This document shows, in pieces, positions 1-8,374 of a stretch of 46,144 nucleotides of DNA. The position numbers and the translations under genes are program-made. The stretch covers positions 1-46,144 of the forward strand of contig JACRDN010000008.1 in assembly GCA_016218575.1 (NCBI GenBank), given 5' to 3'. Origin of the DNA: Elusimicrobiota bacterium (GTDB taxonomy: Bacteria > Elusimicrobiota > Elusimicrobia > UBA1565 > UBA9628). Under the pieces are notes generated by a model. It searched no databases, had not been told where the DNA came from, and worked only from the letters and a program-made list of their open reading frames with translations. Numbering within the stretch: position 1 is the first letter of the stretch; the number at the start of each line of letters is the position of its first letter.

Positions 1-162
1 CGCAGCCCAAAAGCGCTCGGCCCCTTCGGGGAAGCCCGAGCTTGGCCGATTTCTTCGTTGCTCCTCGGTCACATAGCTACCGCTATGCTCCCTCGTCGCG
101 CCTCGAACTCGCCTCAAGCTCGGGCCTCCAAATTGATCATATTATTACTTGACAGGGCCTTA
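1..162. repeat. Terminal copy (partial) of a MITE-like palindromic repeat
   Basis: Bases 1-141 are identical to 46004-46144. The right edge at 128-162 is the exact reverse complement of 45892-45926, so the full element carries 35-bp perfect terminal inverted repeats, each ending in TA. Inside, 34-44 (GCCCGAGCTTG) pairs with 116-126, and 82-97 forms a small hairpin (CATAGC/GCTATG). An outward-facing TTGACA lies at 150-155. The element runs into the stop codon of the adjacent HAD gene. No transposase is encoded, so it looks non-autonomous. Splicing this end to the copy at the far end would give an element of about 274 bp. Confidence 0.85.
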
Positions 163-894
163 TCTCAGGAAATCCCTGATCCAGGGAATCTGCGCGTAGG
201 GGCGGATCGGGCGCGGAGAGTGCTTGGTGTCCACAAACACGATTTTGGCCTTGGGGAAGGTCTCGTGGAAAAGATTGATGTGGGCCGGCTCGTTCTCGAA
301 GCCCGCCGCGACGACCCCCTTTTTCTGCAGGCGCTGAACCGCCTCGTTCTTGAACTCCCAGTCGGAGACCTCGAAGCGGGGCTTGAGGATGAGTTCGACC
401 TCGCCACCATGCTCGGGCATGGGGAAATTGTTGCTCTTCAGAGACTCCAAGGTTCCGGTCCTCATGGTTTCATCGCGCCCCGTCAGGTACACGAGGCGTC
501 CCCCGCTCTTGAGGACTTCCCGGCAATACACCGCGGCCCCGGGAACGGCGAGGTCCGTGCGCAGGTATTCGTTGGTGAAGAACCGGCTCTGCCAGAAGCT
601 CTTGAGCTCGGCCAAGATCTCCGGTTCTTTGACCCCGACGGAAACGGCGGTGTCCAAGATCGAGTAATGCAGATGCCCGGAGTCGAGCTGGCACAAGGTC
701 CAGGCCTCCTCGAAGAAGTTCAGGCGTATGTGGATTTGGGCGCAGAACTCTCTGAGAATCCTTATGTGCCTCTGGGCCGTGGAGAGCAAGGTGTCGTCGA
801 GGTCGAAGACGACCAAGGGAGAGGAGGCACCAGGCCTCTTGGATTTCAGTTCCCGGAGGAGGGTGTTGAGGACTTCCTTTTGTTTCGGGATCAC
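160..894 (-). CDS. HAD-superfamily hydrolase (probable phosphatase)
   Basis: A 244-aa cytoplasmic protein. HAD motif I is visible as FDLDDTLL (nucleophile Asp31, acid/base Asp33), motif II as YLTGR, and a late acidic motif as FVDTKHS. These mark a phosphatase-type HAD enzyme, substrate unknown. The start chosen is GTG at 894: an AGGAGG Shine-Dalgarno sits about 7 nt upstream, and the GTG overlaps the stop of the upstream transporter gene (GTGA). An in-frame ATG at 978 would give 272 aa, but would run 88 bp into the transporter gene with low-complexity residues. The coupling suggests that it dephosphorylates a phospho-compound imported by the transporter; that is inference. Its stop codon lies inside the terminal repeat. 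Confidence 0.8.
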   Translation of the reverse strand: MIPKQKEVLNTLLRELKSKRPGASSPLVVFDLDDTLLSTAQRHIRILREFCAQIHIRLNFFEEAWTLCQLDSGHLHYSILDTAVSVGVKEPEILAELKSFWQSRFFTNEYLRTDLAVPGAAVYCREVLKSGGRLVYLTGRDETMRTGTLESLKSNNFPMPEHGGEVELILKPRFEVSDWEFKNEAVQRLQKKGVVAAGFENEPAHINLFHETFPKAKIVFVDTKHSPRPIRPYAQIPWIRDFLR

Positions 895-2252
895 ACCGGC
901 ACCGCCTCCTCGTTCTCGCGGGGCAGGGCGGAAGCGGGGCCCAGGCTCACCGTCGTGTTCATCGGAGTAGCCCTCCATAGAGGGAGCATCAGAAGCGCGC
1001 CGGCCGCGGAGAAGGGCATGATCATGCAGGTCCAGGCCCCCCAGCCGAATTTATCGAGAAGGGCTCCGAGGAGAAAGCCGGCCAGGCCGGAGGCCACGTA
1101 TTGGACCCCGTCCAAAAGCCCGGTCACCGTGGCCGCGGCCTTGGTGCCGCCGAAGTCCATGGAGGCCGTGCCGGAAAGCATTCCGTGCACCCCAAAAATC
1201 CAGAGGCAGGTAAATCCGATCATGAACGAGGCCATGGCCGGCGACGAGGCCCGGCCCAGGGCGGCCAAGGCGGCGATTTGCCCCAAGTAGAAGATGAAGG
1301 CCACCGGAGGCCTTCGGGACTGGAAGCATTTGTCCGAGAGAAACCCGCACAAGAGCCCCCCCGCGATCCCGCCCAAAGTGATGCCCAAGGTCGCCATGGA
1401 GAATAAGCGGGTTCCATGCTGGACATGATGGACTTCTTTGAGGAAAGGCACGAACCAAAGGAGCAGCCCCTGGCGGACAAAGCCCGTGCAGAACTCCGCG
1501 GCGGTCAAGGTGAGGATTACAGGGTTGGAGAACACGTTCTTGACGAGATAGGAGAAGTCAACCGGCTCGTCCTTGTCAGATCGTCCGCTCGTAGCGTCAC
1601 CGGTGTCGAAATTCGAGAAGCCCGCTTGGGCGGGCGTATCGGCCACCAGGACCTTGTCGGCGAGCATCATGGCGGCGACGGCGGCGGCGGGGATCAGGAA
1701 GACGCAGTACCAGGGCATTGAGGCCAAAATCCAGCCCCCGATCGTCATGGCCAGGAAATAGCCGCTCGAGATCATAATCCCGAAGATGCCGCCGAAGACG
1801 CCGCGCTCGCGCACGTGGAACCAGGGGGCGTTGATCTTGACCACGGCCAAGGCCCCGAAGGACTGGAAATATTGGTTGACCGCGTAAAGCAGGCTCATGC
1901 CCAGGAGGACCTTGGAGGCCCAGCCGTTGAGAAAGAGCAAGCCCACCGCCGCATTGACCAAGGCTGTGCCGAGGGCCCCGAAGAGGATGGCCTTCTTTCC
2001 CCCGCAGCGGTCGGTCAAGGGGCCGTTGACGATGACGGAGAGGGCGTAGGTCCAAAAGCCGGCCGTCGCGATCAAGCCGAACTGGGCCTTGGTAAAATGG
2101 AACCGGGTCATGAGCTCGGTGGAGGCGACGTTGAGGTTGTACCGGCTCATATAGAACGCGGCGTAGGTCAGGCCCAAGGGGAACCAATTCCAGAAGCGCC
2201 TGCGCCGGTAAGCCGCGCTGTGGGGTGTCACGTTAGTGCCTGATCCTAGCAT
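891..2252 (-). CDS. MFS transporter, GlpT/UhpT-like organophosphate:phosphate antiporter family
   Basis: A 453-aa integral inner-membrane protein with about 12 hydrophobic helices. The N-terminal signature (GLTYAAFYMSRYNLNVA, then NGPLTDRCGGKK in loop 2-3) is typical of the organophosphate:Pi antiporter branch, which exchanges glycerol-3-phosphate or hexose phosphates for phosphate. The substrate cannot be told from sequence. Its C-terminus overlaps the HAD phosphatase start by four bases, so the two are co-translated. The start is uncertain: ATG at 2252 has no Shine-Dalgarno, and GTG at 2231 is an alternative only seven codons downstream. The region upstream (2253-2383) holds nothing recognisable except weak promoter-like AT words. 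Confidence 0.82.
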   Translation of the reverse strand: MLGSGTNVTPHSAAYRRRRFWNWFPLGLTYAAFYMSRYNLNVASTELMTRFHFTKAQFGLIATAGFWTYALSVIVNGPLTDRCGGKKAILFGALGTALVNAAVGLLFLNGWASKVLLGMSLLYAVNQYFQSFGALAVVKINAPWFHVRERGVFGGIFGIMISSGYFLAMTIGGWILASMPWYCVFLIPAAAVAAMMLADKVLVADTPAQAGFSNFDTGDATSGRSDKDEPVDFSYLVKNVFSNPVILTLTAAEFCTGFVRQGLLLWFVPFLKEVHHVQHGTRLFSMATLGITLGGIAGGLLCGFLSDKCFQSRRPPVAFIFYLGQIAALAALGRASSPAMASFMIGFTCLWIFGVHGMLSGTASMDFGGTKAAATVTGLLDGVQYVASGLAGFLLGALLDKFGWGAWTCMIMPFSAAGALLMLPLWRATPMNTTVSLGPASALPRENEEAVPV

Positions 2253-2383
2253 ATCCGAGTCAAGGGTGGTATAGCCCCTTCGATGACGGTGAAGTTGATC
2301 GACGAATCGCCGAAGGTGTAAAGACGGGCATCCTCGCTGCGTGTCGCCCGACCCCTAAAAATTGGGGCTTTTTCGGCAACCTG

Positions 2384-3838
2384 CTAAAGAGGTCCCGGCT
2401 TTCGACGCGGCCCCCGGGCGGTCGCCTCAGGCGCAAGGCCACGGCGGTCCTTGAGCGCCCGTGCCCGCTCGAGTATGTCCCGGACCATCTCGGGGCGCAG
2501 GTAGCCCAGGGAGGGCATGAAGTCGGTCATGAAGAAGCCGTAGGTGTGGGAGGCGATGAGCCCCCCGTGCGTGCCGGCGCGGCCGGCCACGGCCTTGTCG
2601 AAGACCGCCGGGCCGAAGGCGTAGCCTTCCTCGAAGCTGACGAGCACCGTGGCCGGATTCTGGACGAGGCCGCCCAGCCCGTCCCATATGCGGTGGATGG
2701 CGTCGGGGTAGCCGTGATCCCGGGTGGCCTGCCACCAGCTCGAATCCAGGGCGAAGCCGCGCACGTCGAACCGGCCCGCGGCCTTAAGCCGGCGCGCGAC
2801 GCCCTCAAGACCCAGGGGGTCTCCGGAAGAGGCCTCGTAGCGGTAACGCTCGCCCAGCCTCGCTATCACGGCCTGCCCCCGGGGTCCGACCACTTTGATC
2901 CCGCCGTCGGCGCGGAAGAGACAGAGGTCAACTCCCCTCACCCCCGAAAGGACCCGGCACATCCGCGGTGCGTTTGCGGGATCCGTATAGACGGCCGCCG
3001 CCCCGACCAGCCCGTTCTCCGGCAGGACGAAATCCTCCTTGGCCGCCAGCGCCCCGACGGGATTAAAACCCGCGGAGCGCAGGGGTCCGGCCAAGTCCAC
3101 GCGCCGGTTGGCGGCCAGGTTGTTACCGTGGTCCGAGAACATCACGATCTTGAGGGGGATCGGCAGTTCCGCCCTCGTCTTCTCAATGAGCGCGTCGAAT
3201 TCGCGCAGGAAGGCCTTGAGCCTCTCCTCGCCCTCGACATGGGCGATCGGGTCAGTTAGGCCCATGTAGGCGATGAACTGGTCGCCCTGGAAGCGGAGTA
3301 TCCGCTTCTTGAGTCCCGCGAAGGCGAGGTCGGAGAAGCCGCGGGGGAAGGCATAGGCGATGTAGCCGGGAAAGCCCAGGAAGTTGAGGGTCGGGTGGTA
3401 GTCATAGTGCTCCTTGGGCGTGGCGAAGACCTTCTTGGCGAGGCTCAAGCCCTTGAGGCGGCCGGCCGCCACGTCGTAGTAAAGCCGCTCGTAGCCGTAG
3501 GGCGTGCCGCCGGTCAGCATCTTGGAGAAGCTGGGCCGCGTCAGCGAGGGGAAAGTGCTCACGAGACGAGCCGGCTCCTGGAAAACCCTGAAATGCCCCT
3601 CGGCCTTGAGCTCCTGGATGACGCGGTAGGGAACCCCGTCTACGGCCAGGATCAGGCAGAGGAAGGGGCGCTCACGAGCCCCGGCCACGGCATCCCGCAG
3701 TTCCTCCTTCTCAATGTTCCAGTTCCGGCTCATCACCCAACGAGCGTAGAAACGGGGCAAGGCGGCCAGGCCCGCCGTCAGGAGACCGAGCGAGACAAGA
3801 GAGAACGCCAGAATCCGTGATTTTCGCGAGGCAAGCAT
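2384..3838 (-). CDS. Alkaline-phosphatase-superfamily phosphodiesterase/phosphatase, membrane-anchored
   Basis: 484 aa with an N-terminal signal-anchor helix (residues 8-28). The two-metal site of type I phosphodiesterase/nucleotide pyrophosphatase proteins is intact: Asp67 (AVDGVPY), nucleophile region FPSLTRPSF (Thr100), TDPIAH (Asp196, His200), FSDHGNN (Asp236, His237) and a distal GTHGG (His424). It probably hydrolyses a phosphodiester or phosphomonoester outside the cytoplasmic membrane; the substrate is unknown. It sits 131 bp upstream of the transporter gene on the same strand and may belong to the same phosphate or organophosphate module. A TACAAT box at 3850-3855, 11 nt before the ATG and without a Shine-Dalgarno, suggests a leaderless start. 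Confidence 0.75.
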   Translation of the reverse strand: MLASRKSRILAFSLVSLGLLTAGLAALPRFYARWVMSRNWNIEKEELRDAVAGARERPFLCLILAVDGVPYRVIQELKAEGHFRVFQEPARLVSTFPSLTRPSFSKMLTGGTPYGYERLYYDVAAGRLKGLSLAKKVFATPKEHYDYHPTLNFLGFPGYIAYAFPRGFSDLAFAGLKKRILRFQGDQFIAYMGLTDPIAHVEGEERLKAFLREFDALIEKTRAELPIPLKIVMFSDHGNNLAANRRVDLAGPLRSAGFNPVGALAAKEDFVLPENGLVGAAAVYTDPANAPRMCRVLSGVRGVDLCLFRADGGIKVVGPRGQAVIARLGERYRYEASSGDPLGLEGVARRLKAAGRFDVRGFALDSSWWQATRDHGYPDAIHRIWDGLGGLVQNPATVLVSFEEGYAFGPAVFDKAVAGRAGTHGGLIASHTYGFFMTDFMPSLGYLRPEMVRDILERARALKDRRGLAPEATARGPRRKPGPL

Positions 3839-3849
3839 AGGCTGCCCGT

Positions 3850-3855
3850 ATTGTA
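3850..3855 (-). promoter_or_regulatory. Putative -10 box (TACAAT) for the phosphodiesterase gene
   Basis: TACAAT on the minus strand ends 11 nt before the ATG at 3838, so transcription would begin about 4-5 nt before the start codon. No convincing -35 hexamer is visible and there is no Shine-Dalgarno. Confidence 0.4.
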
Positions 3856-3908
3856 CAAAAAAGCGCGGGGCGGGGGAGGGCTTAGCCGAGCCTGGGCACG
3901 TTGGTTAG

Positions 3909-3944
3909 GGTCTTAAGGCCTAGTCTAGACTAGGCCTTAAGACC
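3909..3944. promoter_or_regulatory. 36-bp perfect palindrome between divergent genes (possible operator)
   Basis: Bases 3909-3944 are a perfect inverted repeat with no loop, centred on TCTAGA at 3924-3929 and bounded by GGTCTTAAGG and its complement. It lies between the divergent phosphodiesterase and glycosidase genes, roughly 70 bp upstream of one start and 60 bp upstream of the other. No T-tract follows on either strand, so a regulator-binding dyad is more likely than a terminator. An extragenic palindrome is the alternative. Confidence 0.55.
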
Positions 3945-4004
3945 TAGCACGTTTGGGTCCTAAGTCCTATACTTTATTTCCCTGGGTTTATTTAAAATGG
4001 GCGC

Positions 4005-4847
4005 GTGAGAAGGCAAGGCCTCTCCCTGGCGCTGCTGCTTCTGCCCCTAGCCCCAGCCTCGGCCGGGACCACTACCCGCTGCTGGAAAACCGGGGACTTC
4101 CTTGGACGCGCCTACCACGTCGCCTTCATAGGGAATCCCGAGCGCAATCTTTCCATCCGCCACAAGCGCGGGGGCGAGCCATTCTCGCGAGTCCAGGACC
4201 TCGGCGTAGTGGTCACAAACGGCACCTTCTTCGATCCCATGCTGAGAGCACTCGGGGACATCCTCATTCCCGGAGAGCCCCCCTACCGGCCGCCGTGGCT
4301 GGTGAGCAAGCGAGAGCCGGGGCGCGTGGTGGACTTGAGGCGGCGCTGGGGAGTCGGCGTGCGCCGCGACGGGACCCTCGCGATAGCCCGGGGCCGCGCA
4401 GCGCTTTCCGAAATGAAGCTCTACCTCGGCGGCGCGGGAATCCTGCTCATTGGCGGCGCGGATCGGAGCGATGACAATTATCCCGAGACAGGCGTGCCCG
4501 GAATCAGCTTCCCCAGGGACGTCATCGAGCGCCGAGCCGGGCGCACCGCCCTCGGGCTTGCCCTGGAGAATGGAGAAACCATTCTTTTGATCGTAAACGT
4601 CCCCTCTCCCGTGGGACTGTTCGAGCAAGGCAGCGCTGCCCTGGGCTTGGGCGACAAGGGTGCCAGCGTCAAGGAGTTGGCCCAACTCATGAAAACCCTT
4701 GGAGCCCGGGACGCCGTGTTCTACGATGGTGGAGGCGCGTCCGCCTTCGCCGCCGGGCCGCCAGGAGCCAAGGATATCCTCGTCCCGCCAAGCAACCCCC
4801 AAGAGGACAGGAACCCCTCCCACATCATCGTAAAAGCCTGTCAGTAG
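4005..4847 (+). CDS. Secreted phosphodiester glycosidase family protein (NAGPA/DUF2233 domain)
   Basis: 280 aa with a Sec signal peptide (about residues 1-20, ending APASA). The NAGPA domain shows its landmarks: VVTNGTFFDP near residues 69-78 and a C-terminal YDGGGASAFAAG. The family cleaves GlcNAc-1-phosphodiester-type linkages in animals. In bacteria it occurs in exopolysaccharide and cell-wall contexts, so an envelope-polymer substrate is likely but unproven. GTG at 4005 is chosen because the signal peptide begins there; the upstream ATG at 3997 runs straight into a stop. TAAAAT at 3993-3998, six nt before the GTG, is a candidate -10 for a leaderless message. It is transcribed alone, convergent with the caspase-like genes downstream. 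Confidence 0.75.
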   Translation: MRRQGLSLALLLLPLAPASAGTTTRCWKTGDFLGRAYHVAFIGNPERNLSIRHKRGGEPFSRVQDLGVVVTNGTFFDPMLRALGDILIPGEPPYRPPWLVSKREPGRVVDLRRRWGVGVRRDGTLAIARGRAALSEMKLYLGGAGILLIGGADRSDDNYPETGVPGISFPRDVIERRAGRTALGLALENGETILLIVNVPSPVGLFEQGSAALGLGDKGASVKELAQLMKTLGARDAVFYDGGGASAFAAGPPGAKDILVPPSNPQEDRNPSHIIVKACQ

Positions 4848-4888
4848 CGCCGCGCAAGGCGGCAATCCCAGCCGCAGGCGGGCTTCCA

Positions 4889-6118
4889 TCATTCCCCCTC
4901 CCGCCACTGCGGCACCTGGTCGCTGTTGTAGTCGCGCCGGGCGATATTGCTGACCTGGGGCGCAGCGTAATCAAACACTTTCTTCATATCCACGGGCCCA
5001 GTGCCCGCCTGCTCCTTGATGCCTTTGAGCAGGAAGTAGGTGAAAAGCCCGTGCCGCTGCGCCTCATAGGCATGGCTGATCTGGTCCGAGGCCGAGGCGG
5101 AAAGGACCCTGATGTTGGAAGGGACAACTCCGCCCATCCTCACGTTGACCAGCGGGCGCGCGCCCTTGGCGAGAATAGAACGTCCGCCGGCGCCCGAGAA
5201 GCACGAATCCACGATGACGGAGATATCCCTGGTCGGGAGTTGGGAGAGCGCCTCATAAAGACTCTTGAGTTGGTAGCCCGTCTGTTTAAGGTACGTCGGG
5301 TCGCCGTCATAAGGCACCAAATAGGCATCGCCCGTCTCGGGATTGGGCGCGCCGTGACCCGAGTAATAGACAAGAACCTTGGCGTCCTTCTCCACGCGGT
5401 TGGGCAGCCACTGGTCAAAATATTTCTCGAAATCGCCTTTGGTCGCCTCGTCGTTGACCAGAGTGGCGACGTTGGCATCCTGATAGCCCATAACCCGCGT
5501 CAGATAGCGCGAGACAAGGCGCGCGTCCATGTCGGCGAAATCGGCGTCCGGGAGCTTCTGCCGGTACTTGCCGACGCCGATCACCACGGCATAGGCATCC
5601 CGGCGCGCCGGGGACTTGGCCGCCGGAAGGTCGTCAACGTCGGAGGCGACGCGTGCGGGCGAGAGAGCGGGCGTCTTCGGAACGCTCGCCACGATCTGCG
5701 GCCCCGAGAGCACCGCGACGATCTCCTGATACCCGAGGGCTTGAGCATACTCCAACGCCGTCGGCCGCCCCCAGCCTGGCTGCTTGAAGGCCGCCGCCCT
5801 GTCTGCTCCCGCCTCCAGCAACAAGCGCAGCGCCTCGGGCTTATTGTCCATTGCCGGCCCGTAAAGCACTGGATACCCCGAGGAGGATCTCCCGTTAGGA
5901 TCGGCTCCGCGGGCAAGGGCTTCTTTCATCCTGTCTGTCAAGCCCCATGCCCCCGCCAAGTACAGCGCCTCGATGAGCTCCTGGCGTTCGCCGCTTGCGA
6001 TCGCTTCGGCTATCCGTTTCTCGGCGGCCGCCTGTCGGCTCTCAAGAGTCGTGCAAGCGGAAAGCAGGAGCAGCAAGGCGGCAACGACGGCATTTTGGTT
6101 CCTGCCACTCCGCTTCAC
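4889..6118 (-). CDS. Caspase-family (orthocaspase-like) lipoprotein with ankyrin-type repeats
   Basis: 409 aa. The N-terminus is a lipoprotein signal (lipobox LLSAC, Cys22). Residues 45-135 contain two ankyrin-like repeats (ARGADPNGRSSSGYPVLYGP and LLEAGADRAAA...). The peptidase C14 domain starts near residue 174 (AYAVVIGVGKYR), with the catalytic dyad intact: His255 in YYSGHGAPN and Cys306 in VDSCFSGAGGR. It should be a membrane-tethered caspase-like cysteine peptidase in the envelope. GTG at 6118 is used, with GGAGG about 10 nt upstream. It is a paralogue of the gene immediately upstream, about 47 bp away, with the same caspase core and a shared linker motif VASDVD. The different N-terminal modules suggest different sensed partners. 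Confidence 0.85.
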   Translation of the reverse strand: MKRSGRNQNAVVAALLLLLSACTTLESRQAAAEKRIAEAIASGERQELIEALYLAGAWGLTDRMKEALARGADPNGRSSSGYPVLYGPAMDNKPEALRLLLEAGADRAAAFKQPGWGRPTALEYAQALGYQEIVAVLSGPQIVASVPKTPALSPARVASDVDDLPAAKSPARRDAYAVVIGVGKYRQKLPDADFADMDARLVSRYLTRVMGYQDANVATLVNDEATKGDFEKYFDQWLPNRVEKDAKVLVYYSGHGAPNPETGDAYLVPYDGDPTYLKQTGYQLKSLYEALSQLPTRDISVIVDSCFSGAGGRSILAKGARPLVNVRMGGVVPSNIRVLSASASDQISHAYEAQRHGLFTYFLLKGIKEQAGTGPVDMKKVFDYAAPQVSNIARRDYNSDQVPQWREGE

Positions 6119-6165
6119 TTAGAGCGCCTCCAGAGAATCCTTGGCGGTCCGCCTGCCCAGCCCCA

Positions 6166-7452
6166 TCATTTCCCCTGCCGCCATTGCGGGTCTTGGTCGG
6201 CGTTGAGCTCGCGGCGCGCGTAGGCGCTGACTTTCGGCTTCAGGTAATCGAAGACCGACTGCATGTCGTCGCCCTTTTCCTTGAGCCCCTTGAGGAAATA
6301 GTAGGTGAAAAGCCCATGGCCCTTGTCCTGGTAGGTGTTCGAGATCTGATCGCCGGCCGAAGCCGCCATCACGGCGAGCTTGGCCGGGACATCCGTCTGC
6401 GCCACGGTGACGAGCGGCCTTGCGCCCGCGGCAATCACCGAGCGGCCGCCCGCCCCGGAGAAACACGAGTCCATGACGACGGTGATCTTCGCGGCAGGGA
6501 GCCTAGCCAAGTGCTCGTACATCTTCTTAAGCGGATAGCCGGTCTCGGCGATGTAGGTCGGGTCGCCGTCGTAAGGAACGAGATAGGCGTCGCCGGTCTT
6601 GGGATTGGGCGCGCCGTGGCCGGAATAATAGACGAGAACCTCCGCGCCCGCCTCGGCATGGTTGGGAAGCCAACGCTCGAAATATTTCTCGAAGTCGCCT
6701 TTCGACGCCTCGTCGTTGATCAGCATGGCGAGGTTGGCGTCCTGGTAGCCCAGCGCCCGCAAGTATAGCGTGACCAACTTGGCGTCAGCGTCCGCAAAAT
6801 CGGCGGCAGGCAGCTTATGCCGGTACTTGCCGACCCCGATCACGACAGCATAGGCATGAGACTTGGCCGCCGCCGCGCGCGGCGGCGCGTCGACATCCGA
6901 GGCGACCGGTGACGACTGGACCCGCTCATGCTCCGACATGGGCGCGGAGCGCGCGAATTCCGCCAGCTTCGCGGAGCCCAGCAGCGCGCTTTCCATTTGG
7001 TCGCGTGCGGCCTTGATGGCGATGCGGTTGATGTCGTCGGTCAGCAGGAACGGCCGCCCCTTCTGCCATCCATGGACGGCCAGTTCCTCGATCGACTGGC
7101 CATCTGGCTTTGAAAATCGCGCGCGCGCCTGGACGTGCGTGATCCCGAACATATTCGCGGCGTACTTGACGTTCACCGACAGGTTCACCCTCAAATCGGC
7201 ATCGCGCGCAGCGGTCTCCGCTAGCTTTTCGAGCAGGACTAGCTGAAAATGGGGTCGGAAAGCATCAATGATCTGTTCGGCGACTTGGCCGTCCGAGGCT
7301 TCTCTGGCATCTGCCGGAACGAACACCGCAAGGCTCAGGCGATTGAGAGCCAGGTTCACCGGGCGCTTCACGGCCGCCGGTGAGGCGCAGCCCGCAAGCA
7401 GCATCGTCGCGGCGAAGGATGCGAGGGCCAGTCCTCCGTACCCAGTTTTCAT
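6166..7452 (-). CDS. Caspase-family (orthocaspase-like) lipoprotein
   Basis: 428 aa from ATG at 7452 (GAGG three nt upstream, lipoprotein signal with lipobox LLAGC, Cys22). A longer in-frame start at 7683 is rejected because it would overlap the ferredoxin gene by over 200 bp and bury the signal peptide. Residues 30-165 form an unrecognised alpha/beta domain. The C14 caspase domain runs from about 199 to the end with His279 (YYSGHGAPN) and Cys330 (MDSCFSGAGGR). The linker before it contains VASDVD, shared with the downstream paralogue; whether this is a processing site is speculation. It starts five nt after the ferredoxin stop, so it is co-transcribed with peroxiredoxin and ferredoxin. Confidence 0.87.
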   Translation of the reverse strand: MKTGYGGLALASFAATMLLAGCASPAAVKRPVNLALNRLSLAVFVPADAREASDGQVAEQIIDAFRPHFQLVLLEKLAETAARDADLRVNLSVNVKYAANMFGITHVQARARFSKPDGQSIEELAVHGWQKGRPFLLTDDINRIAIKAARDQMESALLGSAKLAEFARSAPMSEHERVQSSPVASDVDAPPRAAAAKSHAYAVVIGVGKYRHKLPAADFADADAKLVTLYLRALGYQDANLAMLINDEASKGDFEKYFERWLPNHAEAGAEVLVYYSGHGAPNPKTGDAYLVPYDGDPTYIAETGYPLKKMYEHLARLPAAKITVVMDSCFSGAGGRSVIAAGARPLVTVAQTDVPAKLAVMAASAGDQISNTYQDKGHGLFTYYFLKGLKEKGDDMQSVFDYLKPKVSAYARRELNADQDPQWRQGK

Positions 7453-7457
7453 TAGCC

Positions 7458-7895
7458 TCAGCCGGGCGAAGCCGCGCTGGGCGGCGGAGACATCGTGGGC
7501 TTGAGCGACGCCGGGAGGTGGCCTTCGATGACAGCGGGCGTCTTGACATCCTTGGGCAGCAGGTCCAAGCGCTTGAAAACGGGGTGCTCGGCGTTCGGCT
7601 GGGAGTCGAGCGAAGTCTGGTGGCCGGCCACGCTCGAGGTCGGAACCATGCGAATAGTATCCCACGGGCAGTCCTTGGCGCAAAGCTGGCAGCCGATGCA
7701 GATGTCGTAGTTGACGTAGACTCCGAAGGTCGAGGGGTCGTCGCCGAATTTCTCGATGCAGCTGGGGACCGGGCAGACGGCCACGCAGACCTCGCAGCCG
7801 GTGCAGGCCCCCAAGTTGACCAGGGCCTTGATCTTGGCGCGGGAGGCGCCCTTGACCAAAGCAAGCCGCCGCGCGTCGTTCTGGGGGAGCGGCAT
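7458..7895 (-). CDS. Two-cluster 4Fe-4S ferredoxin-type protein
   Basis: 145 aa with two complete CxxCxxCxxxCP motifs: CTGCEVCVAVCP in the first third and CIGCQLCAKDCP about 33 residues later, as in 2[4Fe-4S] electron carriers. An N-terminal extension of about 25 residues and a C-terminal tail of about 60 residues flank the binding domain, so it is larger than a free ferredoxin and may dock to a partner enzyme. Its ATG overlaps the peroxiredoxin stop (TAATG), so it is translationally coupled. No dedicated oxidoreductase subunit lies beside it. Cytoplasmic, with no signal peptide. Confidence 0.85.
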   Translation of the reverse strand: MPLPQNDARRLALVKGASRAKIKALVNLGACTGCEVCVAVCPVPSCIEKFGDDPSTFGVYVNYDICIGCQLCAKDCPWDTIRMVPTSSVAGHQTSLDSQPNAEHPVFKRLDLLPKDVKTPAVIEGHLPASLKPTMSPPPSAASPG

Positions 7896-8368
7896 TAAAG
7901 CGCCCCCATGAGGCCCCGGACGTGCTCGGGCACTTTCACCTTGCGCAGGACCTGCCTCAGGCGGCCGTCGGGGCCGATAACGAAGGTGGAGCGCTCCACC
8001 CCCAGGTACTTGCGGCCGTACATGGATTTCTCCTTCCAGACGCCGTACGCTTGGCAGATTTTCCTGTCCTCGTCCAGGAGCAGAGGGAAGGGAAGGGCGT
8101 GCTTTTCCTTGAAGCTGCGGTGGGACTTGGCGGGATCGGGGCTCACGCCCAGGACCACCGCGCCCTTTTTGAGGAAGGCTTCGTGGTTGTCTCGAAAATC
8201 GCAGGCCTCAACCGTGCAGCCCGAGGTATGATCCTTGGGGTAGAAGTAAAGGACGACGGTCTTGCCCCGGTATTGCTTGAGGCTTTGGGAGCGGCCCGCC
8301 TCGTCCGTCGTCTCAAAAGCGGGAGCCGCGTCCCCGACCTGCAACTCAGCCGCTGCCTTGATCGCCAT
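7895..8368 (-). CDS. bcp: Peroxiredoxin, BCP/PrxQ type
   Basis: 157 aa, the usual length for the thioredoxin-dependent bacterioferritin comigratory protein. The peroxidatic cysteine is in SGCTVEACDFRD, with the resolving cysteine five residues later (CTVEAC), the defining PrxQ spacing. It reduces H2O2 and organic hydroperoxides in the cytoplasm. It is the first gene of the operon peroxiredoxin, ferredoxin, caspase-like, caspase-like. A clear promoter (TTGAAT, 18-nt spacer, TATACT) ends six nt before the ATG at 8368, with no Shine-Dalgarno, implying a leaderless mRNA. Confidence 0.92.
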   Translation of the reverse strand: MAIKAAAELQVGDAAPAFETTDEAGRSQSLKQYRGKTVVLYFYPKDHTSGCTVEACDFRDNHEAFLKKGAVVLGVSPDPAKSHRSFKEKHALPFPLLLDEDRKICQAYGVWKEKSMYGRKYLGVERSTFVIGPDGRLRQVLRKVKVPEHVRGLMGAL

Positions 8369-8374
8369 ATCGCA

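Noticed and set aside
58-1290. A 410-codon plus-strand open frame over the HAD and MFS genes
   Set aside because: It is antisense to two recognisable genes, begins in the repeat and has no domain motifs. Long antisense frames are common in GC-rich DNA.
2352-2373. Small CCCC/GGGG stem followed by TTTTT, a plus-strand terminator candidate
   Set aside because: The stem is only 4 bp and both flanking genes are on the minus strand, where no T-tract follows.
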